A stretch of DNA of 64,000 nucleotides from Pseudomonas sp. Marseille-Q3773 (GCF_916618955.1 NZ_OU745390.1:3534001-3598000), one strand, 5' to 3'. Numbered from the stretch's first letter, positions 52,443 through 60,636 are shown. Made by a program: numbers and translations. The notes: generated by a model from the letters alone, not told the origin.

Positions 52443-53330
52443 TCAATCCTTCTTGCGGTAACTCTCGACGATGGCCGAGAAATCCTTGCCCCCTTCACCG
52501 CGCAGGCTCATGGCCTGATACAGCTGCTGAGCCACGGCCCCGAGGATCACTGGTTGGTGCGCCTGGCGCGCCGCTTCGGTAGCCAGGCCCAGGTCCTTGA
52601 GCATCAGCTCGGCGCCAAATCCACCGGTATAGCCCCGCGATGCCGGCGCAGTCTCGATGATGCCGGGCCAAGGGTTATAGGTATCCGAGCTCCAGCAACG
52701 TCCCGTCGAACTGTTGATGATGCCTGCCAGCACCTTGGTGTCGATCCCCAGGGCATTGCCCAGGGCCATGGCCTCGGACACGCCGACCATCGAGATACCC
52801 AAGAGCAGGTTGTTGCAGATCTTGGCGATCTGCCCGGTGCCGACATCACCGCAATGCACGATGTTGCGGCCCATCTGCTCCAGTACCGGCTTGAGGGTGG
52901 CGAACAGCTCGGTGCTGGCGCCGACCATGAAGGTCAGGGTGCCAGCCGCAGCGCCACCGGTGCCACCGGACACCGGCGCATCGCCCATGTCCACGCCTTT
53001 GCCGGCAGCCGCCTTGGATACATCGCGCGCGGTTTGCGGGTCGATGGTGCTGCAATCCACGGTTGGCGTGCCAGGACGGATACCAGCCAGCACGCCGTCT
53101 TCATTCAGGTAAACGCTGCGCACATGGGCAGCGGCCGGCAGCATGGTGATCACCAGCTCGCTGTTGGCCGCCGCGTCCTTGGGCGAAGGGCTGATCTGCC
53201 CGCCCAGTTCGGCGAGCTCGGCCAGCACGGCCTTGTTCAGGTCGAACAGGTTCAGTTGGTGTCCGGCCTTGATCAGGTTGCGGGCCATCGGTGCGCCCAT
53301 GTTGCCGAGGCCGATGAATGCGATACGCAT
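52443..53330 (-). CDS. mmsB: 3-hydroxyisobutyrate dehydrogenase
   Basis: The 295-residue protein has the N-terminal Rossmann motif FIGLGNMGAPMARNLIKAG (about 5-23). The substrate-binding DAPVSGGTGGAAAGTL and the catalytic Lys in GQIAKICNNLLLG complete the beta-hydroxyacid dehydrogenase set. It oxidises 3-hydroxyisobutyrate from valine to methylmalonate semialdehyde, which MmsA uses next. It starts 10 bp after mmsA in the same operon. Confidence 0.96.
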   Translation of the reverse strand: MRIAFIGLGNMGAPMARNLIKAGHQLNLFDLNKAVLAELAELGGQISPSPKDAAANSELVITMLPAAAHVRSVYLNEDGVLAGIRPGTPTVDCSTIDPQTARDVSKAAAGKGVDMGDAPVSGGTGGAAAGTLTFMVGASTELFATLKPVLEQMGRNIVHCGDVGTGQIAKICNNLLLGISMVGVSEAMALGNALGIDTKVLAGIINSSTGRCWSSDTYNPWPGIIETAPASRGYTGGFGAELMLKDLGLATEAARQAHQPVILGAVAQQLYQAMSLRGEGGKDFSAIVESYRKKD

Positions 53331-53340
53331 GACGCTCTCC

Positions 53341-54867
53341 TTAACGCAGGCTGATGGTGGTGTTCACACCGTCGTTGACACTGTCGTCATCGAACCAGCG
53401 AGCGGTGACGGTCTTGGTCTGAGTGTAGAACTGCACCACTTGCTTGCCGTACGGGCCGAGGTCGCCAAGCTTGGAGCCACGAGAGCCGGTGAAGCTGAAG
53501 AACGGCACCGGTACCGGGATCGGAATGTTGATACCTACCTGGCCGATGTCGATTTCGCTCTGGAACTTGCGCGCTGCCGCACCGCTCTGGGTGAACAGGC
53601 CGGTGCCGTTGCCGAACGGGTTGGCGTTGACCAGGGCGATGGCCTCGTCAAGCGTGTCGACCTCCAGGGTCACCAGCACCGGGCCGAAGATTTCCTGGGT
53701 ATAGATCTGCATGTCGGTCTTCACGCCCGAGAACAGGGTCGGGCCGACGAAGTTGCCTTGCTCATAGCCCGGTACCTTGATGTCACGGCCGTCGAGTTCC
53801 AGCTTGGCACCTTCCTTGATACCGCTTTCGATCAGGCCCAGCACACGCTCCTTGGCACGCTTGGAAACCACCGGGCCGATATCGGTGCCAGGCTCGCAAC
53901 CGGCATTGACCTTGAGTTTGCTGGCCGCTTCCTTGATGTCTGGCAGCCATTCGCGTGCCTTGCCGACCAGTACCGCCACCGAGGTGGCCATGCAGCGCTG
54001 GCCCGCCGCGCCGAAGGCGGCACCGACCAGGGCGTTGATGGTTTGGGTGCGGTTGGCATCGGGCAGCACCACTGCGTGGTTCTTGGCGCCCATCATCGAC
54101 TGCACGCGCTTGCCGTGCTGGCTGCCCAGGTTGTACACGTGGGTGCCCACTTCGGTAGAGCCGACGAAAGAAATCGCCTTGATGTCCGGGTGGGTGCAGA
54201 TGGCATCCACTACCTGCTTGCCGCCGTGCACCACGTTGAGCACGCCAGCCGGTACGCCGGCTTCCAGCGCCAGCTCGACCAGCAGCATGGTCGACAGCGG
54301 GTCCTGCTCGGACGGCTTGAGCACGAAGGTGTTGCCGCAGACGATGGCCATCGGGAACATCCACAGCGGGATCATGGCCGGGAAGTTGAACGGGGTGATA
54401 CCGGCACATACACCGATGGGCTGGCGCAAGGTATAGGTATCGACGCCGCCGGCGACGTTTTCGGCGAATTCGCCCATCTGCAGGGTACCGATCGAAGCGG
54501 CATGCTCGACCACTTCCAGGCCACGGAAGATATCGCCTTCGGCATCGGCCAGGGTCTTGCCTTGTTCGGCACTGAGCACCTGGGCGATACGCTTGGTGTG
54601 TTCGCGGATCAGCGCCTGCAGCTTGAGCATGATGCGCATGCGTGCGCCAATCGGGGTATCGCGCCAGGTCTTGAAGGCACGCTGGGCAGCGGCCACGGCT
54701 GCGTCCACTTCCTCGGCGGTGGCGAACGGCACGCGCGCCAGCACTTCCTGGGTGGCCGGGTTGACGATGTCGCGCCATTCAGAGGTTCTGGACTCGACCC
54801 ATTGGCCGTCGATCAGCAGCTTGACCTGGTCGATTTTGGTCTGGTTAGGGGATTGCGGTGCGTTCAT
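53341..54867 (-). CDS. mmsA: methylmalonate-semialdehyde dehydrogenase (CoA-acylating)
   Basis: The 508-residue ALDH-family protein has [26 protein letters not shown] near the NAD site and the catalytic Cys in GAAGQRCMA. It converts methylmalonate semialdehyde with CoA and NAD to propionyl-CoA. ATG 54867 follows AAGGAGAA. The much longer open frame upstream runs antisense through the LysR gene and is not coding. It is divergent from that LysR gene across 132 bp. Confidence 0.96.
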   Translation of the reverse strand: MNAPQSPNQTKIDQVKLLIDGQWVESRTSEWRDIVNPATQEVLARVPFATAEEVDAAVAAAQRAFKTWRDTPIGARMRIMLKLQALIREHTKRIAQVLSAEQGKTLADAEGDIFRGLEVVEHAASIGTLQMGEFAENVAGGVDTYTLRQPIGVCAGITPFNFPAMIPLWMFPMAIVCGNTFVLKPSEQDPLSTMLLVELALEAGVPAGVLNVVHGGKQVVDAICTHPDIKAISFVGSTEVGTHVYNLGSQHGKRVQSMMGAKNHAVVLPDANRTQTINALVGAAFGAAGQRCMATSVAVLVGKAREWLPDIKEAASKLKVNAGCEPGTDIGPVVSKRAKERVLGLIESGIKEGAKLELDGRDIKVPGYEQGNFVGPTLFSGVKTDMQIYTQEIFGPVLVTLEVDTLDEAIALVNANPFGNGTGLFTQSGAAARKFQSEIDIGQVGINIPIPVPVPFFSFTGSRGSKLGDLGPYGKQVVQFYTQTKTVTARWFDDDSVNDGVNTTISLR

Positions 54868-54999
54868 CTGCGTTCTCCTTGGAATTATTGTCGGGACGAG
54901 AGCGCCAGCGCCGAGCAAACGCGAGGTGGCGTCCTGAGGCTTGTTTCGAGTATAGATGTGCAAACATCCAACAAGAACGCACAAAAAAACCGGATCATC

Positions 55000-55950
55000 A
55001 TGCAAAAAGACCTCACATCTCTGAGCGCGCTCAACTGGGACGATCTGAAGTTCTTCCTCGAAGTGGCCCGTACCCGCAAGGCCAGCAGCGCTGCCAAGCG
55101 CCTGAGCGTCGACTACACCACGGTGTCGCGGCGCATCAGCTCGCTGGAAGGAGCACTCGGTACCCTTCTGTTCGAGAAGTCGCGGACCAACGGCTTTGTC
55201 CTCACCGCCGAAGGCCAGCGCCTGCTGGGCTATGCCGAGTCGATCGAGAGCACGCTGCACATGGCCTGCGAGCAGGTGTCCGGGTCGGGCGTGGCGTTGT
55301 CCGGGCATGTGCGCATGGGCTGCACCGAAGGCTTCGGCAGCTTCTTCGTCACCCCGCAGCTGAGCCACTTCGTCGATGCCTACCCGGCGATCTCGGTGGA
55401 CATACTGCCGCTGCCGCACTTCATCAGCCTGTCCAAGCGCGAGGCGGACATCGTCATTGCCCTGGAGCGACCGGAGCATGGGCCCTATGTGTGCTGCAAG
55501 CTGTGCGACTACCGCTTGCGCCTGTACGCCACCCGGGAATACCTGGATAACCACGCCCCCATCCGCCAGATAGCGGACCTGGCCAGGCACCCGTTCATCA
55601 GCTACGTGGACGACCTGGCGTTCAGTTCGGAGCTGCTGTACCTGGCCAACCTGATACCCAGCGCCAGCGCGCATTTGCGCAGTACCAGCGTGATTGCCCA
55701 GTACACGGCGGCGCTGCAAGGGCGGGGGCTGGCGATACTGCCCTGCTTCCTGGCTGCGCAGGACCCGCGGCTGGTGACCGTGCTGCCAGAGGAGATCGAG
55801 GTGACGCGGCAGTTCTGGATGTACTGCCGGGAAGACTTGCGCAAGCTGAAGCGGATCACCCTGTTGTGGGATTACATCCGTCAGGTGACCGAGGCGAACG
55901 CCCCGTTGCTGATGGGCGAAACGCGCGAGATGCGCTTTGCTCAGGAGTGA
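55000..55950 (+). CDS. LysR-type regulator of mmsAB, 3' end rebuilt by an integrated element
   Basis: The 316-residue protein has a helix-turn-helix at about 13-70 ([20 protein letters not shown]) and a full effector domain. It is divergent from mmsAB and probably controls it. P. aeruginosa uses an AraC-type MmsR instead. The last 45 codons are repeated at 58624-58764, the far end of the element. The gene is intact because the element carries its own copy of the 3' end. Its final codons read QE-stop, whereas the displaced host copy reads QK-stop. Confidence 0.9.
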   Translation: MQKDLTSLSALNWDDLKFFLEVARTRKASSAAKRLSVDYTTVSRRISSLEGALGTLLFEKSRTNGFVLTAEGQRLLGYAESIESTLHMACEQVSGSGVALSGHVRMGCTEGFGSFFVTPQLSHFVDAYPAISVDILPLPHFISLSKREADIVIALERPEHGPYVCCKLCDYRLRLYATREYLDNHAPIRQIADLARHPFISYVDDLAFSSELLYLANLIPSASAHLRSTSVIAQYTAALQGRGLAILPCFLAAQDPRLVTVLPEEIEVTRQFWMYCREDLRKLKRITLLWDYIRQVTEANAPLLMGETREMRFAQE

Positions 55951-55952
55951 TC
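55812..55952 (+). repeat. left attachment repeat (attL) within the LysR gene
   Basis: The 141 bp match 58624-58764 with four differences, at 55833, 55836, 55846 and 55945. The central 98 bp (55847-55944) are identical and must contain the crossover. All differences lie outside that block, as expected when one arm on each side comes from the incoming element. Confidence 0.9.
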
Positions 55953-55992
55953 GACAAGGAGTAAGGGCGCTTCATCTTACTCACCGCAACGG

Positions 55993-56078
55993 GGTAGCTG
56001 TCTGCTACCTCCACTAGCTCGCATGCCACGTGAGCTAGCGATATGCCTAGTAGTAGCGTCCGTTTAGGCAACGGACGC
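55993..56078. other. three consecutive hairpins at the left end of the element
   Basis: GGTAGC-TGTCT-GCTACC is at 55993-56009, CTAGCTC-N11-GAGCTAG at 56014-56038, and GCGTCCGTT-TAGGC-AACGGACGC at 56056-56078. They lie between attL and the SinR gene stop. They may terminate the SinR gene and LysR messages or serve as structured DNA for recombination or replication. No ORF lies here. Confidence 0.55.
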
Positions 56079-56101
56079 CCCTAAATGCAGTTCAGTCGCC
56101 G

Positions 56102-56371
56102 CTAGAGATTATTCCTAAGCCAGTCGGAACCGGCCTGATTAAACCCACTCCAGGCCCCATCACCACTCAATTTGACCACCAACAGTTCGTCATTTTGGTC
56201 AATGTAGGGCAATAGGTAGTCCCGAATCGCAACGCAGGTACTATCGGATTTAACAATCCAGGTCGAATCTAGGTGATGCCACCAAGCCCCCACTCTCTTG
56301 ATGGCCTCAATGAGCTCACCATAGTTCTGAGCGGGTTTGTTCAAGTCATAGCCGATGAGGAATGTAGCCAT
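56102..56371 (-). CDS. SinR-family small protein (Cas2/VapD-like fold suspected)
   Basis: The 89-residue protein opens MATFLIGYDLNKPAQNYGEL, then AIKRVGAWWHHLDSTWIV and LLVVKLSGDGAWSGF, and ends SDWLRNNL. It resembles small proteins annotated as SinR family in bacteria and mobile elements. The opening strand YDL followed by a helix and a second WIV strand suggests the ferredoxin-like fold shared by Cas2 and VapD. The YDL Asp resembles the Cas2 catalytic Asp, but no nuclease activity is shown. A GGAGAG lies eight bases before ATG 56371. Codon use is more AT-rich than in the flanking genes. It is the only sizeable cargo of the element. Confidence 0.78.
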   Translation of the reverse strand: MATFLIGYDLNKPAQNYGELIEAIKRVGAWWHHLDSTWIVKSDSTCVAIRDYLLPYIDQNDELLVVKLSGDGAWSGFNQAGSDWLRNNL

Positions 56372-56409
56372 ATGTCAACTCTCCAAAGTGATGTGCAAAG
56401 CGGCGTCTA

Positions 56410-56433
56410 AACCGCCCTACGGTGAGGGCGGTT
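56410..56433 (-). promoter_or_regulatory. hairpin in the SinR gene leader (terminator or attenuator)
   Basis: AACCGCCCT and AGGGCGGTT are separated by ACGGTG, a perfect nine-base stem between the small ORF and the SinR gene. No U-tract follows on the minus strand, so it may be a processing site or attenuator rather than a terminator. Confidence 0.45.
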
Positions 56434-56445
56434 CAGCGGTGCATG

Positions 56446-56595
56446 TCAGTGAGGTAGCGATCTGAAGTGCTGACATACGTCCTCCCACTTCCCTAATCGG
56501 AAGCGGCGATACCGATGGACAAACACGCATTTGGAGCTGGCACTAATGGTCATGATGGTCTTACCTTTGTGAGTGCGATAGTGGTTCGCAAGCAT
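56446..56595 (-). CDS. very small ORF upstream of the SinR gene, function unknown
   Basis: The frame can start at ATG 56595 (49 codons) or, more likely, at ATG 56553 (35 codons, MTISASSKCVFVHRYRRFRL and a further 15 residues). An AAGG lies ten bases before the second start. The product is basic and aromatic with two Cys. The frame stays open with protein-like composition for 17 codons before the first ATG, up to a TAG at 56647-56649. It may therefore be a fragment of a longer ancestral gene. It precedes the SinR gene by 74 bp on the same strand. Confidence 0.4.
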   Translation of the reverse strand: MLANHYRTHKGKTIMTISASSKCVFVHRYRRFRLGKWEDVCQHFRSLPH

Positions 56596-56760
56596 CCAGA
56601 GGCGACCACCAATCAGTTGCCTGTTGACGACTAGGTCCGCAGTTGGCTAAATGGCGTCCTTCTCTCGATGTACGCGTCTACAAACGTATGCGTCGGAGGG
56701 TGCGGGTAGTCACGTTTCTGTCGCCAAACGTCGCGTGGCTACCTGCAAGCATTCTTCAGC

Positions 56761-56785
56761 AACCCCCCCTTAATTGGGGGTTTTT
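56761..56785 (+). terminator. strong rho-independent terminator inside the element
   Basis: AACCCCC (56761-56767) pairs with GGGGGTT (56776-56782) across an 8-base loop, with T at 56781-56785. It is oriented to stop plus-strand transcription. No supported plus-strand gene precedes it inside the element, so it may end a small RNA or read-through from the LysR gene. Confidence 0.75.
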
Positions 56786-56839
56786 GCGTTTGTGCTGCCA
56801 CCATAACGACATCCTTTTACTCAATCAATAGCTATACCC

Positions 56840-57150
56840 CGCCACAACCTGTTAACAACCTGTTGATAACATGTGTCTCGAATGCTACCAAAGCCGCGTA
56901 GGCCTTGGCTTTCGCGGCTTTCCGCTGCGTTAAACCGTTCGTCCCTCGAACGCAAAAAAAATTTGCTCCGAGCTCCTACAACACGATTTGCGCCTTGGAA
57001 ACGACAAGCACCCCGTTCCCCAAGGGAACGAACCTTTTATCGTCACTAGGGCCTATTGAGGGCCTCTAGAGGGCAAATCAAAATCGCGCTGTGTTTTTGT
57101 CCAGTCCTTCTGTGGTCTTGAAGGCCAGCTCCATTGCCGAGTTATCCACA
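56840..57150. other. structured non-coding region with DnaA box, possible origin or integrase arm sites
   Basis: AACCTGTT is directly repeated at 56846 and 56857 (11-bp period), with TGTTGATAA overlapping at 56861-56869. Stem-loops are AAAGCCGCG-N14-CGCGGCTTT (56890-56921), CGTTCG-N5-CGAACG (56936-56952) and CGTTCCC-CAA-GGGAACG (57014-57030). A perfect DnaA box TTATCCACA is at 57142-57150. No ORF of note lies between 56600 and 57230. The layout would suit a replication origin or arm-type integrase sites. Confidence 0.45.
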
Positions 57151-57232
57151 GCTAATTTGTAAGAACTGGCGCTTACTCGACAGCTAGTGGAGGGGAGCCG
57201 TATTGGCGTTTCATTTATGGCCTCTCTTGCCT

Positions 57233-58576
57233 TCACGAGCCCTCGAAAAGCTGCTGGAGCAGCTCTGCGACTGTCGCTGTCGGCACGCCCGAGCCATACG
57301 TATCGAACGTGATGGTGCCAGAAGCGTGCCCCATTACAGCCTGAGCGTGAGTCGTTGGAACTCCTTTGGCTTGCATCAGCGAAGCCAGTGAATGCCGCAA
57401 TGAATGGAAGACTAAGCCACGTTCATAATCATCCCCTAGGGCAGCCGGGATGGCGTGCTGGTTGACCCACTCACCCGATGGCCTGTAACCAATCTGGGCT
57501 AGCGCTTCGCTCCCACTGCTGCATATTGCATCGACGTACCTCACGAACGCTGCTAAGTCGAAGCCATAGGCACCGTCAGTCAGCGGCACTAGGCGCTCAC
57601 TCTGCTTGTTCTTGATTGACTTCCCTTCCCCGGCTTCGTTGATGTGAATGGCAACAAGGCCAGACTCCGTTGTCACAAGGTCGCCCGTGGTCAACTGGCA
57701 TATCTCCTTCAGCCGCCCGCCAGTGATGATTCCCAGGCTGAGCAACCATCGTCTCCACGAGGTCTCTGGGAGACTGTTTGCATAGTCCATCAGCTTGCTC
57801 ACCTGATGCAGGGAGAACGCCTTACGGGTCGATTCAACGCCTTTTGTTAGCTTCAGCTTCTTGTCGTAAGTCTTGCTTAGGTGTCCGTTCCCAACAGCCC
57901 AGGCAAAGACAGCCGAAAGTTTCACGATGAGTTTGTTCACCGTCGAAGGCATCCGACCTACTGACAGACGTTCCCGGAACGCCACAAGGTCTGCCCTGGT
58001 GTGGTGTCTCAAATCCAACCCGTTCAAATGCTCAGAGATGACCTTGTGACAAAGAATCGTCTCCTTCAAGGTCGTCGGTTTCTGGTCCCCGGCCCGATCA
58101 GCCATGTAGAGCTGGGAGAGCACATCGAAGGTCATCGGGGTTGCCATCGGCTCCATTGCCGTACTCATCACCTCACCATGCAGTGCGAATACCGGCATCG
58201 AGTCAATAGCCACGTTCCGGTACAAGTCTCCCCAGTGACGGAGTGGAAGGCCGTCGTCAGCAGACACCAGCGTACTGCTCACCAGTTTCAACAGATGCTC
58301 CCGCAGCTCGTTCCTTGAAGCGTCAGGACGATCCAGGTGGAACGATTGCAGCGATGCCGTGAGACGGCCGGATGCTTGCATTGCCCATCTGCGATCAGTG
58401 GTCCTGAGGGAGACAGACACCGTGCGACTCACACTGCCAGTCACGCGAAGGCGTAGGTAGTAAATGCCGTGGCGTCGGTAATGGTACGCACTCGCCAACC
58501 GGCACGCTGGTCTCAAGGGAAGCGTGCGATTTGTGACTGCACTTGTGACAGGGTGCTCCTGTGGAAGGGTGTTCAT
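57233..58576 (-). CDS. tyrosine recombinase (phage-type integrase) of the element
   Basis: The 447-residue protein has an N-terminal arm domain, a SAM-like core-binding domain (about 145-245) and a catalytic domain. The active-site residues are all visible: Arg in TGGRLKEICQL, HxxR in FHSLRHSLAS, His in VMGHASG and the nucleophile Tyr in TFDTYGSG. It should integrate and excise the element at the 3' end of the LysR gene. The gene starts at ATG 58576, 48 bp from attR, and reads into the element. Sequence and length resemble integrases of Pseudomonas genomic islands. Confidence 0.95.
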   Translation of the reverse strand: MNTLPQEHPVTSAVTNRTLPLRPACRLASAYHYRRHGIYYLRLRVTGSVSRTVSVSLRTTDRRWAMQASGRLTASLQSFHLDRPDASRNELREHLLKLVSSTLVSADDGLPLRHWGDLYRNVAIDSMPVFALHGEVMSTAMEPMATPMTFDVLSQLYMADRAGDQKPTTLKETILCHKVISEHLNGLDLRHHTRADLVAFRERLSVGRMPSTVNKLIVKLSAVFAWAVGNGHLSKTYDKKLKLTKGVESTRKAFSLHQVSKLMDYANSLPETSWRRWLLSLGIITGGRLKEICQLTTGDLVTTESGLVAIHINEAGEGKSIKNKQSERLVPLTDGAYGFDLAAFVRYVDAICSSGSEALAQIGYRPSGEWVNQHAIPAALGDDYERGLVFHSLRHSLASLMQAKGVPTTHAQAVMGHASGTITFDTYGSGVPTATVAELLQQLFEGS

Positions 58577-58623
58577 GGTGGTTAAGCCCTTGTAATCAAT
58601 GGTTAACCCTTTCCCTCTTTGTC

Positions 58624-58764
58624 GTTCTGGATGTACTGCCGGGAGGATTTGCGCAAGTTGAAGCGGATCACCCTGTTGTGGGATTACATCCGTCAGGTGA
58701 CCGAGGCGAACGCCCCGTTGCTGATGGGCGAAACGCGCGAGATGCGCTTTGCTCAGAAGTGATC
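58624..58764 (+). repeat. right attachment repeat (attR), displaced 3' end of the LysR gene
   Basis: This is a copy of the last 45 codons of the LysR gene without its 5' part. The three differences from attL before the identical block are all synonymous (GAG/GAA, GAT/GAC, TTG/CTG). That shows that this arm came from a working orthologue in another strain. The arm after the block (AAG-TGA end) is the original host sequence. Confidence 0.9.
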
Positions 58765-58787
58765 ATGCTTGGGCGCTTCATCGATAG

Positions 58788-58838
58788 TGTGGGAGCGGGC
58801 GTGCCCGCGAACACCGGCGGAGCCGGTGCCAGGCACCC
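58788..58838. repeat. REP-like repeat after the element
   Basis: GTGTGGGAGCGGGCGTGCCCGCGAA is split here as GGGAGCGGGCGTGCCCGC and CACCGGCGGAGCCGGTG. It is a single REP unit of the GCGGG..CCCGC family between the displaced LysR end and yfiB. Confidence 0.75.
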
Positions 58839-58882
58839 TGTAGCCCGCTTTTGCAAGCAGGTCTGTAACCGTAGGATGGGAA

Positions 58883-59374
58883 TCAGTAGGAAGCCACGAC
58901 GATAGACACCCGCCGGTTCTCGGTACGCCCGGCGCTGGTGCGGTTGTCCGCCACCGGCTGGCTGCTGCCCAAGCCACGGCTGTGGATATTCTGCGCCGGC
59001 ATGCCTACCTTGACCAACGCCTTGGCCACGCTTTGCGCACGCCGCTCGGACAGCTGCTGGTTGTACGCCGCCTTGCCCGACGCGTCGGCATGCCCGTCCA
59101 CCCGCACGCCCTGGATGCCAACGCCGAGCAATGCCTTGCCGATACGTTCGACAATCGCCTGGCTCTGGCTGTTGAGGCTGTCCAGGTCGCTGCCGAACAG
59201 CACCTTGCCGGACAAGTCATAGGCCCAACCTTCTTCGGTCGGGGTAAAGCCTTCGCGCTTGAGCACAGCGATCTGTTCGGCGCTCAGGCCTTTGGGCGGC
59301 GTACTCTGGCAACCAGCCAAGGCCAGCAGCGCCAGCAACAAGGCCCATAGGGGGAAACGCACAACCTGCTTCAC
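58883..59374 (-). CDS. yfiB: outer-membrane lipoprotein YfiB (OmpA family)
   Basis: The 163-residue protein has a lipoprotein signal with lipobox LALAGC (Cys near 22) and a C-terminal OmpA domain that binds peptidoglycan (VRVDGHADASGKAAYNQQLS, near 92-111). In P. aeruginosa YfiB senses envelope stress and sequesters YfiR, which frees YfiN to make cyclic-di-GMP. Translation starts at GTG 59374, overlapping the yfiN stop as GTGA. It is the last gene of the yfiRNB operon. Confidence 0.92.
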   Translation of the reverse strand: MKQVVRFPLWALLLALLALAGCQSTPPKGLSAEQIAVLKREGFTPTEEGWAYDLSGKVLFGSDLDSLNSQSQAIVERIGKALLGVGIQGVRVDGHADASGKAAYNQQLSERRAQSVAKALVKVGMPAQNIHSRGLGSSQPVADNRTSAGRTENRRVSIVVASY

Positions 59375-60636
59375 GGGTTCAACTCCTGTTTGTTGATTTC
59401 CATCTGTGCGACGTGCCAGTGCCCGCGGCGATTGCGCTTGGCCTGGTACATCGCCGCGTCGGCAGCATTCAGAAGACTGCCAGGATCGCTGCCGTCATCC
59501 GGGTAATAGGCGATACCGACACTCACCGAGGTGGCGATACTACGGCCACTGTCCAGTTGCACCGGCAGCTTCATGCTGGCAACGATCTTCTCGGCAACGC
59601 GCTCGGCATCCTGGCGCGAATGCAAAGGCGTCAGCAACACGGCGAACTCGTCGCCACCCAGGCGCGCCACCAGGTCGTGCTCACGCAGCTGGGCGCGCAC
59701 GCGGTCGGCCACGCTGATCAGCACTTCGTCGCCCACGGCATGGCCGAGGGTGTCGTTGATCTGCTTGAAGTGATCACTGTCGAGAAACAGCAGCGCCAGG
59801 TGCTCCTGCTGTCGTTCGGCATTGCGCAGGCTGCGGGCCAGGCGCCCCTCGAAAAAGGCACGGTTGGGCAGGCCGGTCAAACTGTCATGGCTGGCCTGGT
59901 GGGCCAGCGTCTGGTTTTCGTTCTGCAGGTGGCTGTGCCACACCTCCAGCTCGTCCAGCAGCGCATTGAAGTCGTTGCCCAGTTCGTTGAGCTCGGCAAT
60001 CGCCGCTTCCGGTACGCGCCGGTCGAAGCTGCGCTCGCGGCGGGCAGCATGGGCGACACTGGCCAGGCTGCGCAGCGGGCGGACGATATCACCGAGCAAA
60101 CGGCGCGACAGGTGTTGCGCAGCCAAGGCGCTGAGCAGCGTACAGAACAGGATGCCGGCCAACCCACTGAGCAGGAACAGCAGCAGGCTACGCCCCTGGC
60201 CGACCAGTTCGATGCGCCCGACCTGCCGTTGCTGGTGGGCGATCGGCAGGTTGACCGGTTCATCCAGCAAGGCGCTGGCAACCTGCCTTTCCAGCTGCGC
60301 GATCAGGCCGCTGTCGCTGCGCAGCCAATGCGCCAGTTGCTGGCCTTCGTTGTCGAATATCCTGGCTTCGGCCACCTCCTCGGCGCTGGCAATCAGCGCC
60401 AGCGCTTCGTTGGCCGCAGCGTTATCGTCAAACACCACTGCCGCTTCCACGGTGTAACTGATCGAGCGGGCGATCAGGTGCAGGTTGTGGTTGGCGTAGA
60501 CGCGCAGGGCGAGCACGCCCAGCAGGGTCAGGGCAACACCCGCCAGGCCGACGGCGAGCAATGCGACGCTCAGGTGGCCACGGCCGAGCACCGAGCGCAG
60601 GGTCGGGCGTGCGCCGCGCTTGTGCACCGGTTTCAT
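59371..60636 (-). CDS. yfiN: diguanylate cyclase YfiN (TpbB)
   Basis: The 421-residue protein has TM1 at about 18-40, a periplasmic PAS-like sensor segment, TM2 near 160-180, a HAMP domain and a GGDEF domain. The active site is LGGDEFAVLL at about 326-335. An inhibitory RxxD site (REHD) lies five residues before it. YfiN makes cyclic-di-GMP unless held off by periplasmic YfiR. It overlaps yfiR by 4 bp and yfiB by 4 bp. Confidence 0.93.
   Translation of the reverse strand: MKPVHKRGARPTLRSVLGRGHLSVALLAVGLAGVALTLLGVLALRVYANHNLHLIARSISYTVEAAVVFDDNAAANEALALIASAEEVAEARIFDNEGQQLAHWLRSDSGLIAQLERQVASALLDEPVNLPIAHQQRQVGRIELVGQGRSLLLFLLSGLAGILFCTLLSALAAQHLSRRLLGDIVRPLRSLASVAHAARRERSFDRRVPEAAIAELNELGNDFNALLDELEVWHSHLQNENQTLAHQASHDSLTGLPNRAFFEGRLARSLRNAERQQEHLALLFLDSDHFKQINDTLGHAVGDEVLISVADRVRAQLREHDLVARLGGDEFAVLLTPLHSRQDAERVAEKIVASMKLPVQLDSGRSIATSVSVGIAYYPDDGSDPGSLLNAADAAMYQAKRNRRGHWHVAQMEINKQELNP

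Larger units (their letters stand above)
55847..58756. mobile_element. 2.8-kb integrated element with tyrosine integrase, inserted in the 3' end of the LysR gene
   Basis: Direct repeats 2812 bp apart bound a segment with lower GC than the flanks. It carries an integrase gene next to the right repeat and reading inward, a SinR-family gene, a 35-49 codon ORF, several hairpins, a strong terminator and a region with a perfect DnaA box. There is no transposase, plasmid replication gene, capsid gene or conjugation gene. It may be a minimal integrative island, a satellite that uses helper functions, or a decayed larger element. Confidence 0.88.

Noticed and set aside
53143..54999. N-terminal extension of the LysR gene through mmsA
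   Set aside because: The LysR helix-turn-helix starts at the usual distance from ATG 55000. The upstream part is antisense to mmsA.
54868..55719. N-terminal extension of mmsA running through the LysR gene
   Set aside because: mmsA has a strong ribosome-binding site at ATG 54867 and normal length from there. The extension is antisense to the LysR gene and not dehydrogenase-like.
56643..56831. 62-codon plus-strand frame inside the element
   Set aside because: It needs a TTG start, lacks a ribosome-binding site and runs through a strong terminator at 56761-56785.
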